A DNA stretch of 64,000 nucleotides from Pseudomonadota bacterium (lineage in GTDB: Bacteria > Pseudomonadota > Gammaproteobacteria > Xanthomonadales > SZUA-38): contig JBCCCR010000003.1 in assembly GCA_039033415.1 (NCBI GenBank), forward strand, positions 124,001 to 188,000. The letters run 5' to 3'. The notes under the pieces are model-generated. The model saw nothing but the letters and a program-made list of their open reading frames with translations, searched no databases and was not told where the DNA came from. Shown piece after piece: positions 1-7,472 of this stretch. Made by a program: the position numbers and the translations under genes. Within the stretch, counting starts at the first letter, position 1, and each line of letters opens with the position of its first letter.

Positions 1-1
1 G

Positions 2-1051
2 CAGGCAGCCAACGACGGCCAGCTAACGATCATTTATGACGGCGACGGTGCCGGCGCGTACCTGCCGACTCTCGCCAGCAACACCAGCAACCCAAGAATT
101 GTGCTCACCAGTGCAGACGCAGACGAGCAGGCGGTGTTCCGTCGAAGCGGCCGGCTGTCGTATTCGCAGTTCTTCTGGCGATCGATCCTGAACGGCGCAC
201 CCGTGCGGACAGCCCACTTACTAGCACGCCGGGCCATCCAGTTTTCAGCGGGCTCGGTTACGCCGCTTATCGAAGATCAGGGCAACTCGGTTCCGAACGA
301 AATCTTCGACGGCATTGTCGCCAGGTTTTATTCCGTCGGCCGCGGCATCCTGCTCGCCGGCGACGAGCCGGTTGTTGGCAGTATTTCGTTGCCCAATCAG
401 GCTGTCGCCGATTTCGAATCGATCACGGCAAGCGGCGTCACCTCAACCGGCACAATCGAAGAAGTGTTTGCCGTTATTACCCGGCCCGATGGCCAGACCA
501 TCGTTGAATCCCTCTCCGAGCAGGCGCCGGACTATGAGGTCAGCAGCGTCGGGCTGTGCGCCGGCAGCGGCACCTACGAAGTATCGGTCTACGCGGCTGA
601 TACCGACGGTGCGGTTTCCCAGCCTGTCTCCGCCGTTTTAACCCGAGCCGCGCCCTGCGCCGATACCAGTTTCGACCTGGCGGTCACCTCGGTGGAGGCG
701 CCCCGCTTTGTTCCGTTGTCAGATGGATCCACATCCATCACCATCAACGCGACCAATATCGGCCCTGCCACCGTCGCTTCCGCCGTTGTCACGGCCTACG
801 TTTCGAACAATGGTGTCATCGACGCAAGCGACACGGCGGTCGGTATGGTTACGCTTAGCGACGTTTTCTCGCTGAAAGAAAACCTGACCGATTTTGAGGT
901 TCCCCTGCCGTTAAGTGAGTCGACAGTCTATGTCGGCGCCTGCGTCAGCGTGGTTGACGGTGAAGCCAACGCCGGCAATAACTGTTCGACAGGCCGCGCC
1001 GTTCGCGTGGTAAGCGAGGATTTCATCTTCGGTACGGGTTTCGAAGATTAG
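2..1051 (+). CDS. Secreted protein, C13-peptidase-like domain plus CARDB-like domain (5' end outside window)
   Basis: The reading frame is open from base 2, so only the C-terminal part is present. The first ~110 residues resemble the caspase/legumain-like (C13) domain of large bacterial exoproteins: a YDGDGAGAYLP strand, then RIVLTSADADEQA, then an FFW...NG helix and a TPLIEDQGNSVPNE segment. Where related domains have the catalytic cysteine (Y-D-A-C-Q-S-G), this protein reads Y-D-G-D-G-A-G by eye, so it may be inactive. A CARDB/Ig-like domain follows (about residues 230-335), with paired cysteines typical of exported proteins. The last residues, FIFGTGFED, carry the aliphatic-F-x-[DST]-[GS]-F-E ending seen on six other proteins here. 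The C13 assignment is by memory of the fold's motifs and is moderate; coding status is certain. Confidence 0.72.
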   Translation, partial: QAANDGQLTIIYDGDGAGAYLPTLASNTSNPRIVLTSADADEQAVFRRSGRLSYSQFFWRSILNGAPVRTAHLLARRAIQFSAGSVTPLIEDQGNSVPNEIFDGIVARFYSVGRGILLAGDEPVVGSISLPNQAVADFESITASGVTSTGTIEEVFAVITRPDGQTIVESLSEQAPDYEVSSVGLCAGSGTYEVSVYAADTDGAVSQPVSAVLTRAAPCADTSFDLAVTSVEAPRFVPLSDGSTSITINATNIGPATVASAVVTAYVSNNGVIDASDTAVGMVTLSDVFSLKENLTDFEVPLPLSESTVYVGACVSVVDGEANAGNNCSTGRAVRVVSEDFIFGTGFED

Positions 1052-1223
1052 CGTTACAACGCGCACCTAGTTTTCATCCAACCCCGTAACGCGATCCAAA
1101 CGTCAGAGCGCTGCGCCGCCTGGCGGTGCACTTTTCGCTGCAATAGCGACGCATCAAGCTCTTGGTTGACGTTTTCCACCCTGGTCTGCGTAGAACTAGC
1201 TAGGTACAGACCAAGGACTCCCC
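1052..1223. other. Intergenic spacer between two exported-protein genes
   Basis: The 172 bases hold no convincing gene. AAGGA lies seven bases before the ATG at 1224 and is the likely ribosome binding site of the beta-helix gene. I see no clear terminator or promoter hexamers. Confidence 0.5.
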
Positions 1224-3743
1224 ATGCGATTCTTCTTTTTCCTCGTCTGGCTGGCTGCATATGGAGAGGCTGGCGCGGACTCTAAGGGCCTGGTGATCTT
1301 GAATCCGATCGCCGGCATCAACGGCGGCGCCTGTGTCTACACCTCGGTGGCTCAAGCCGTGGCGGACGCCGCGAACGGCGATACGATCATCATCGAAGCC
1401 GGTCAGCACGCGGGCCTGATCGGGGAGATCGATAAGGACCTGACCTTTGTACCCGGGCGCCCCGGGCCACCCGGCGCCACCGGGTGCGAACTGGAAAATG
1501 TTGGGGCCGACTTTTCCACCGTAAGGCTGAGCGGCGATGGCGCAAGCGACGACCCGGTCGGCGGCTTGGTCGAGGTGCTGGATGGCGCCCGGGTTACCTT
1601 CCGGAATCTCTCACTGCAGTCGGCCACAGCGACCAACGGGGGAATCCTGGCTGTCACCAGCGGCGCCCAGGTGGTGCTGGACGGCGTGCAGGTATTCGAC
1701 GGCACAGCGACCCTCAGCGGCGGTTTGGTTTACGTGGCCGGTGGTGCGGCGCAGTCCAGACTCCAGATCCGCGGAAACAGCAATCTTGCCGGCGGCAGCG
1801 TCACGCCGGGCGACGGTGGAGGCATTGCACTGTTCGACGCCAGCCTCAGAGTGGAAGACTCAACCATCGGACTGCTGGGAATGTCGTTGTCCAGCAGCAG
1901 CAACAGCGCCGAGCCGTTTGGCGGTAGCCCGGCGGGAGGTAACCAGGCGGCTGGCGATGGCGGCGGTATCTATGCAAGCGGGTCGACGCTGAGCTTTTTG
2001 GCCGGTAGCCGCTTCACGGAGAACCAAGCCGGCAATGACGGCGGGGGGATCTTTGCAATCAATTCCACAATCTCCGGTGTTGAAAGCACCGTTCGCGGCA
2101 ATACCGCAGCCAACCGCGGTGGCGGGCTGGCGCTCCGCGGCGGCTCAGCGGTGTTTACCGACAGCCTCTACCTCGAAAACGCTACGACCGAATCAGGATT
2201 TGGCTTCGGTGGCGGTGGCCTATTCGGAGCCGATGATGCCGAGCTTCAGCTTACAAGCGTCACGCTGGAACAGAACACCAGCGAAGCTCAGGGTGGCGCG
2301 ATCTGGCTTTCCGAGGCGCAGCTGACCAGCAACGTGAGTAACTTCACCGGCAACAACGCTCCGTTTGGCGGAGCAATCGCCGCCGCGACCGGAGCAATGA
2401 CCATCGAGGGCGGAATGTTTAGCAGCAACGTCGCTCTCGGCTTCGGTGGGGCCATCGCCAGCACGGGATCGACCATAGCGGTCGGGGGAGCAGCCACCTT
2501 TGCCATGAATTCAGCAGCGGACGGCGGAGCGATTTACCAAAACACCACCGATGGGTCTGATCAACTGACCATCGACGAAGCCGTGTTTGTTGATAACGAA
2601 GCTTCAAATCCCGTTGGCCTCACCGGTCGAGGCGGCGCCATCTTTTCAGGGCCTGGAACGGTGGAAATCCATCGATCGCAGTTCGAATCGAACACGGCCG
2701 CCGACGCTGGCGGCGCCGTGTTCCTGCGAGACTCGAACCAAAGCGGCCTAGCGGCGACAATCACCAACTCGGCGTTCGAGTTGAACCGAGCCTCAGACGG
2801 TGCCATGACAGGCACCGGGGGCGGGATTGCGGCGTCTGACGTAAGTTCGCTGGTGATTGCCGATACACGGTTTGTCTTCAACCAGACCGGTCTGGCCGGA
2901 GGCGCGCTCTGGATGGAGAACGTGCCAGCGGGTCTGCTGACCAACGTTCGCTTTGAAACCAACGTAGCGCCCCGTGGCGCCGCCATCTACAGCCGCGACA
3001 GCAGCTACACGGTGGCCACGCAGTTTTCCACCTGCGACCCGTTTGTGCTGGCAGCCAACGAGTACTGCTCTTTGTTTATCACCAACAACGCCCTTGAGTC
3101 TGGTGGCGGAATCTTTATTGACGATGTTGCAAACACGAGCACCATCAGCCTGGACCGCGTGGCGATGATCCGCAACAACTCCAACAGCTCCAGCGCCAGC
3201 GTTGGTACCGCCATCGACGGACAAAGCATGGTGCCATCCTTAGTCACCCTGCAAAACGTGCTGGTGGCGGACAACGGCGCTGACAACACCCAGGACTCGG
3301 CCATTTCGGTGAGCAACAGCCAGCGGCTCCACCTGCGACACGTAACGATGGCCGGAAACGTGGCGAGACCGCTCTGGGCCATAGACCCTCAGGTGGAGGT
3401 GGAGATCACCGAGTCGATCATTTACGTGAATGGCCAGGGACCGCGAATCTCAAATGACGTTGCCTCGTTTGTCCGTAGCTGCAACAACTCGCAGACGCCC
3501 GATTCCGGCGGCCAGTCGATGGGCGGCAATCTGGGAAACCCCAACTTTACGATCACCGCACGGGGTAACTACCGACTCTCAGCCGCGTCGGTGAGCGCAG
3601 ACCAGTGCGCCATCTCCAGCCCGCGAGACCTTGATGGGCTGTTTCGCGCCGGGCCAGATCTAGCCGACCAGGGTGCCTTCGAGCGGGATGGTCAGACGAT
3701 GGGGCCCGATCCGCTTTTCTCGGACGGTTTTGAAATCCCATAG
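1224..3743 (+). CDS. Exported right-handed beta-helix protein with Pmp-like repeats
   Basis: An 839-residue protein with a short signal peptide (MRFFFFLVWLAAYGEAGA) and a start supported by AAGGA seven bases upstream. The body is a long run of GG[AGI][IL] and FxxN/NxA motifs (for example GGGIFAINST, FTGNNAPFGGAIAA, NTAADAGGAVFL), the repeat pattern of polymorphic-membrane-protein and parallel beta-helix proteins. The N-terminal segment VYTSVAQAVADAANGDTI matches the usual cap before such helices. No autotransporter barrel is visible. The protein ends PLFSDGFEIP, a member of the shared C-terminal motif group. The likely role is a surface or secreted adhesin or polysaccharide-binding protein, but no catalytic site is recognisable. 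It follows another motif-bearing gene on the same strand after 172 bases. Confidence 0.85.
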   Translation: MRFFFFLVWLAAYGEAGADSKGLVILNPIAGINGGACVYTSVAQAVADAANGDTIIIEAGQHAGLIGEIDKDLTFVPGRPGPPGATGCELENVGADFSTVRLSGDGASDDPVGGLVEVLDGARVTFRNLSLQSATATNGGILAVTSGAQVVLDGVQVFDGTATLSGGLVYVAGGAAQSRLQIRGNSNLAGGSVTPGDGGGIALFDASLRVEDSTIGLLGMSLSSSSNSAEPFGGSPAGGNQAAGDGGGIYASGSTLSFLAGSRFTENQAGNDGGGIFAINSTISGVESTVRGNTAANRGGGLALRGGSAVFTDSLYLENATTESGFGFGGGGLFGADDAELQLTSVTLEQNTSEAQGGAIWLSEAQLTSNVSNFTGNNAPFGGAIAAATGAMTIEGGMFSSNVALGFGGAIASTGSTIAVGGAATFAMNSAADGGAIYQNTTDGSDQLTIDEAVFVDNEASNPVGLTGRGGAIFSGPGTVEIHRSQFESNTAADAGGAVFLRDSNQSGLAATITNSAFELNRASDGAMTGTGGGIAASDVSSLVIADTRFVFNQTGLAGGALWMENVPAGLLTNVRFETNVAPRGAAIYSRDSSYTVATQFSTCDPFVLAANEYCSLFITNNALESGGGIFIDDVANTSTISLDRVAMIRNNSNSSSASVGTAIDGQSMVPSLVTLQNVLVADNGADNTQDSAISVSNSQRLHLRHVTMAGNVARPLWAIDPQVEVEITESIIYVNGQGPRISNDVASFVRSCNNSQTPDSGGQSMGGNLGNPNFTITARGNYRLSAASVSADQCAISSPRDLDGLFRAGPDLADQGAFERDGQTMGPDPLFSDGFEIP

Positions 3744-3931
3744 GTAAGTCTGACAGGAAAAGGCCCACCGAAATCCGGTGCCTCTGCTACAACTCGTCGA
3801 CCGTCAGTGTAAACATGGACTGGAATCCCTCTGCGTATTCGTACTTGCTACCTCCGGCCTGGCCACCGGAGTTGCGCCGAAAAGGGTTGGCCCGGTTTTC
3901 GGCGACAGGTCTTGCACAGCGTGCCCAAACT
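3744..3931. other. Convergent intergenic region with hairpin and possible gene remnant
   Basis: A hairpin at 3761-3783 (AGG..CACCG / CGGTG..CCT with a small bulge) may end transcription of the beta-helix gene; it lacks a T-tract. On the minus strand an open frame continues past the cyclase stop and reads NPFRRNSGGQAGGSKYEYA then GFQSMFTLTVDEL before a stop near 3787. It looks protein-like, so it may be the remnant of a lost gene. I could not identify it. Confidence 0.3.
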
Positions 3932-4987
3932 TCAGTTTGGATTTGCAGAGGCGCCTGAATCCGACAGATTTCTCGCTCGGCGTTTCGCTTGATACATCGC
4001 ATTGTCCGCGCGGTCGATGAAGGAATCGACGTCATCGCCCGGTCTAGCCAACGTGCCTCCGACCGATGCCGAGAGCGGCGTTGCGTTTTCCGTTTTGTCC
4101 GCAAGAGCGCTCTCAATTGACCCGATCGTCTCTTGAAGCAGCGCCTGATCAGCGTTGTTCATCACAAGCAGGAACTCATCTCCGCCCCAGCGAATGGCCA
4201 TATCGCCAGGCCGGGCAATCAGTTTCAACACGTTGGCCAGGGTCCGCAGCGCATGGTCACCTGCTTCATGGCCGTGGAGGTCGTTAATGGGCTTGAGGTT
4301 GTCCAGATCGACAAACAGCGCGCCAAGCGTCTCAGTGCCCATCGCCTGATCGACAAGCTCGCGTCCAGCGCGGCGTTGATAGAGTCCCGTCAGACCGTCA
4401 TAGCGCGCCTCTGTGCGGTATTTGATCAACTGTGCCCACAGGTCAGCGATGAACGTGGCGATGCCGGTGGTCGCGAGAATCAGCGGACCAAACGCGAGAA
4501 AGAGGTCGATGCCGCGAGGGGTGATGAGCTGGTCGATATTCGCCAGCAGATAGATGGCTGGCGGCATCGCCAGCGGAATGAACAGTCGAAAATTGAGGCG
4601 CGTTGCCTTGTCAGGCGGTAGAAACAGGAAGACGCTGAGAGCCGTCAACGCCAGCATGCCGGTCACTGGTGGCATCCCCTCAATCAAGGGCGGACCATCG
4701 AATAACACGGCCTGGACCAGGGGAATATAGACGCCGATAACGAGGCTTGAGATCAGAACAATCAACGAGATCCGCGCCACAGGACGCAACAGCGACGAAT
4801 TGAAGTAAATCATCAGCGCGGTGACGCAGAAGTACGTCCCAACCAACGGAGGGAGGATCAAGTGGATAGCCGGCTCGTCAGGCCTCGCGTAGTGGTAGAC
4901 CGTTGCGCAAGCAAAGCCGGCGGTTGCGCATAGATGAAGCATAATCATTACGCCGCGACGCGGCGCAAAATCATTGTCTGGGTACAT
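3932..4987 (-). CDS. Membrane-bound GGDEF diguanylate cyclase
   Basis: Makes cyclic di-GMP from two GTP. The N-terminal ~180 residues contain about six hydrophobic helices with no recognised sensor domain, and the C-terminal half is a GGDEF domain. The signature WGGDEF lies near residue 270, and RPGD five residues before it fits the RxxD inhibitory site, so product inhibition is expected. FVDLDNLKPINDLHGHEAGD is the usual substrate-binding segment. A start at 4987 (MYPDND) is preferred over the GTG at 4999 because AGG lies just upstream, although both sites are weak. The gene is divergent from the DUF6090-like gene and stands alone. A link between its c-di-GMP and the surrounding surface-protein genes is plausible but not shown by the sequence. 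Confidence 0.93.
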   Translation of the reverse strand: MYPDNDFAPRRGVMIMLHLCATAGFACATVYHYARPDEPAIHLILPPLVGTYFCVTALMIYFNSSLLRPVARISLIVLISSLVIGVYIPLVQAVLFDGPPLIEGMPPVTGMLALTALSVFLFLPPDKATRLNFRLFIPLAMPPAIYLLANIDQLITPRGIDLFLAFGPLILATTGIATFIADLWAQLIKYRTEARYDGLTGLYQRRAGRELVDQAMGTETLGALFVDLDNLKPINDLHGHEAGDHALRTLANVLKLIARPGDMAIRWGGDEFLLVMNNADQALLQETIGSIESALADKTENATPLSASVGGTLARPGDDVDSFIDRADNAMYQAKRRARNLSDSGASANPN

Positions 4988-5251
4988 GGGCCTGCTCACG
5001 ATTTTGGATACGGCGATCGATTTTGGTTGCTAGTCTGTTCATGGCGACAGGCGCCCCTATGAGAGTTAGGCACAAGACAGGGCTTGAGTATGCGGAGCCC
5101 CTCATTGGCTTTACGTGAAAATTTACCGAAACTCGAATTGTACGGCCTCCGTTCATCAGATTTTCCGCGGGCAGATCGCGGATTAGCAAAAAAGGACCCT
5201 CGGTGGGCACTGTGCTAAGTTCCACAAGCCTTCATTGTCCAAGGTGACTGA

Positions 5252-5992
5252 GTGTTCCTGTCACGCCTCCTTCGTATTCGCCCGCTTCTGGAAAACCAGA
5301 CGGGTCGCTACCTGCTCTATGCAGCTGGTGAGACGATTCTGATCGTGCTGGGCATTCTGATCGCCCTGCAAATCGACAGCTGGAATCAGGACCGGCAGGA
5401 TCAAAAGGCGGAACTGAGTTACATGCAATCGCTGATTGAAGACCTGGAGATCGACATCGAAGAGGCCGACGGCGTATTGGCTGCGCTTCGAAACCACATC
5501 GACGCGACTCAGGATCTCGCAGAAATGCTGGCAGACCCAGAGGTTGTTTCAAACTCCAATGAGGCTTACGCGCTGTGGACCAACAATATGGGTTTCCCAG
5601 ACTTTTTGAGCAACGACCGAACGCTGCGACAACTCAAGAGCGACGGCGGTTTTTCGCTCATCCAAACCCAAAGAGTGACGGTTTCCATCATCGAGTATGA
5701 GCGACTGCTAAAAGAGTTCTACGGGCAGCAGGAAATCTGCAACCAGCTTCTCATTCAGCAAGGGCCCTACCTTCAGCTTTTCGATACGGTTGCCATGGCT
5801 CAGACGCCCACCTCTCCCGTGCCGCTCACCGAGGCCGGAAAGCGCGGCTTGAGCCAGGCCTACACAGACCGCAAACTCTGGATGCTTGCGCTGGTTGGTC
5901 TTGTTCGGCGGCTGGAAGCGGTTCGCTCTGCCAGTGCCGAGCTTGCGACGCTCATCCAGACCGAATATGCGCTCTTACACCCTGGGCTCTGA
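5252..5992 (+). CDS. DUF6090-like single-pass membrane protein
   Basis: A 246-residue protein starting with GTG, with AAGGTG six bases upstream. The N-terminal pattern (LLENQTGRYLLYAAGETI, a hydrophobic helix of about 20 residues ending in ALQIDSWNQ) matches the conserved start of DUF6090 family proteins, which have one N-terminal membrane helix followed by a soluble helical domain with coiled-coil character. The function of the family is unknown. Charged heptad-like segments follow (SLIEDLEIDIEEADGVLAAL). The CpeT-like gene lies downstream on the same strand, about 130 bases from its likely start, so co-transcription is possible. Confidence 0.75.
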   Translation: MFLSRLLRIRPLLENQTGRYLLYAAGETILIVLGILIALQIDSWNQDRQDQKAELSYMQSLIEDLEIDIEEADGVLAALRNHIDATQDLAEMLADPEVVSNSNEAYALWTNNMGFPDFLSNDRTLRQLKSDGGFSLIQTQRVTVSIIEYERLLKEFYGQQEICNQLLIQQGPYLQLFDTVAMAQTPTSPVPLTEAGKRGLSQAYTDRKLWMLALVGLVRRLEAVRSASAELATLIQTEYALLHPGL

Positions 5993-6120
5993 TGACTCGT
6001 TCTTCGGCAGCTAAGGATCGACCGCAGCTTTTGCTGGTCTACGATGTCGCTGTGCGCAGCTCCAGGAGAGCATCAGGCAATGACGGATTCAGAGGCAAGC
6101 AGGACCGGGAGGTAAGAATC

Positions 6121-7155
6121 ATGGGAACGTGCATTGCAACGACAACGAGAAGGGCTAAACGCTGGCTGACGCTGATTGTCCTGACAGCACTCTGCGCCTC
6201 AGCGACGGCCCAGGAACGCAGCTATACGCTGCTCGAACGCGAGCTGGAATACCTGATGGAGCTCTGGCCAGGTGACTACGACAATCGGGAACAGGTGCAG
6301 TTCGACTTTAACGTCGGCAAGCGGTCACCTGCTCAGGGCGGACATAAGCGGGTGCACAGCCAAATTCGCCGGGTCGACCTGCCGACGTTCGGTGAACACG
6401 TCCTTTATGCAAAGACTTTTGGTGACAACAATTCAGACAACGTTATTCGGCATCATCTCTATGAACTAAAAGCCGACGAAACAGCTAAAGCGATCCGGAT
6501 CCGGGTCCACCAATTCAAGAACGGTGGGCGGTATTCCGGCGCTGCCGCGAATCCCGCGATTCTTGACAGCATGACGCGTGACGACACAACCGTTGCAGCG
6601 GGCTGCGATCTACTGTTGACCCGAGATGTCGATGCGATCGTCGGCGGCACCGCGCCGGGCGCATGCGCAGCGGCAAGCGAAAACGGCGGTGAGAGCCTTG
6701 ACTACCAGGTGCGGATTTCGGAGACCGGCTACTGGTTTCACGATCGTAAGATCACCAATGACTCGTCGGCGGAACCACAACTTCCCTGGTACCAGCTGGA
6801 GCGAGTTCGCTGGTTTCAGTGCATGCTCGATTTCCCGCGCGAGGACGGCGGCCGACCCGTGAACACCGTCTCGTACGTCCGCATTCACGATCAAGGAGGG
6901 ACTTATCCCTTTACCTATCGAGATGGGCGCGACATGGTTTTTACCTTTCGCAACACCTGGTCGTACGGCATGCAACGGGAGACGCTGGTCATCGTCATCC
7001 AGGAAGGTGATGAGACCGGCAAAACCCTCGTCTACGGCTGGGCGGAGCCTGGCTCTGATCGGATCGGCGTTAACCCAGGCTGGATAAGACTGCAGTGCGA
7101 CCTGGATACACCGAAGAAGCGAAAATTCCAGCAGTGGCTGCGGCCAGACAGCTGA
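6121..7155 (+). CDS. Secreted CpcT/CpeT-like protein
   Basis: The frame is open from 5992, but the ATG at 6121 is the likely start: GGGAGGT lies just upstream and the new N-terminus is a clear signal peptide (basic MGTCIATTTRRAKR, hydrophobic TLIVLTALCASA, cleavage near TAQ). The mature ~315 residues follow the CpcT/CpeT chromophore-lyase fold: LMELWPGDYDNREQV at the start, RIRVHQFKN, then a GCDLLLTRD segment and the GGTAPGACAA/SLDYQVRIS block near the usual PGxxC region. In cyanobacteria this family attaches bilins to phycobiliproteins. No phycobiliprotein is expected here, so another hydrophobic ligand is likely (inference). The 3' end has a degraded second copy at 10296-10394. Confidence 0.72.
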   Translation: MGTCIATTTRRAKRWLTLIVLTALCASATAQERSYTLLERELEYLMELWPGDYDNREQVQFDFNVGKRSPAQGGHKRVHSQIRRVDLPTFGEHVLYAKTFGDNNSDNVIRHHLYELKADETAKAIRIRVHQFKNGGRYSGAAANPAILDSMTRDDTTVAAGCDLLLTRDVDAIVGGTAPGACAAASENGGESLDYQVRISETGYWFHDRKITNDSSAEPQLPWYQLERVRWFQCMLDFPREDGGRPVNTVSYVRIHDQGGTYPFTYRDGRDMVFTFRNTWSYGMQRETLVIVIQEGDETGKTLVYGWAEPGSDRIGVNPGWIRLQCDLDTPKKRKFQQWLRPDS

Positions 7156-7184
7156 CCGTCACGACGGGTTGCGCCAAAGAGTCA

Positions 7185-7472
7185 CGCGCGTGTGAACGCG
7201 CACATAGTCCTGCAGCCCTGCACGTAGACAATCTCGAATAGCCCCAGGCGGATATCCTTGCGGTTTGCCCGGATGAAGATCGACGCCTGAGCTGCCTCCC
7301 CAGATTCACCTGCCGCCGGATCTCCTCCCTGAACGCTGGCCTGGAACCGCTGGGGCGCTCGAAAGAAACGATCAAACGTGATTGGCTTCAGCAGGTAGTC
7401 GACGGCCTCCAGCTCGAAGCCCTCCAGGGCGTAGTCCCGATAGGCGGTGGTAAAGATAACCAGCGGCCGCTG
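7185..7472 (-). pseudogene. Fragment of a LytTR-type response regulator gene
   Basis: Read on the minus strand from 7472, this gives RPLVIFTTAYRDYALEGFEL, then EAVDYLLKPITFDRFFRAPQ, and later ASIFIRANRKDIRLGL and EIVYVQG. It aligns with the middle of the intact LytTR regulator at 14920-15642 (IFTTAYRDYALEGFELEAVD, RVNRKDVRLALADVVYVQG). The first ~75 codons (phosphoacceptor region) and the end of the DNA-binding domain are missing. A one-base deletion after the VYVQG codons shifts the frame, after which the DNA still reads as LQDYVRVHT in another frame. The fragment lies directly against the stop codon of the FG-GAP gene, so the breakpoint is at about 7472. It is non-functional as a regulator. 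Confidence 0.88.

Noticed and set aside
5992-6120. Upstream start of the CpeT-like gene overlapping the previous stop
   Set aside because: The ATG at 6121 has a good binding site and begins a clear signal peptide that would be buried otherwise.
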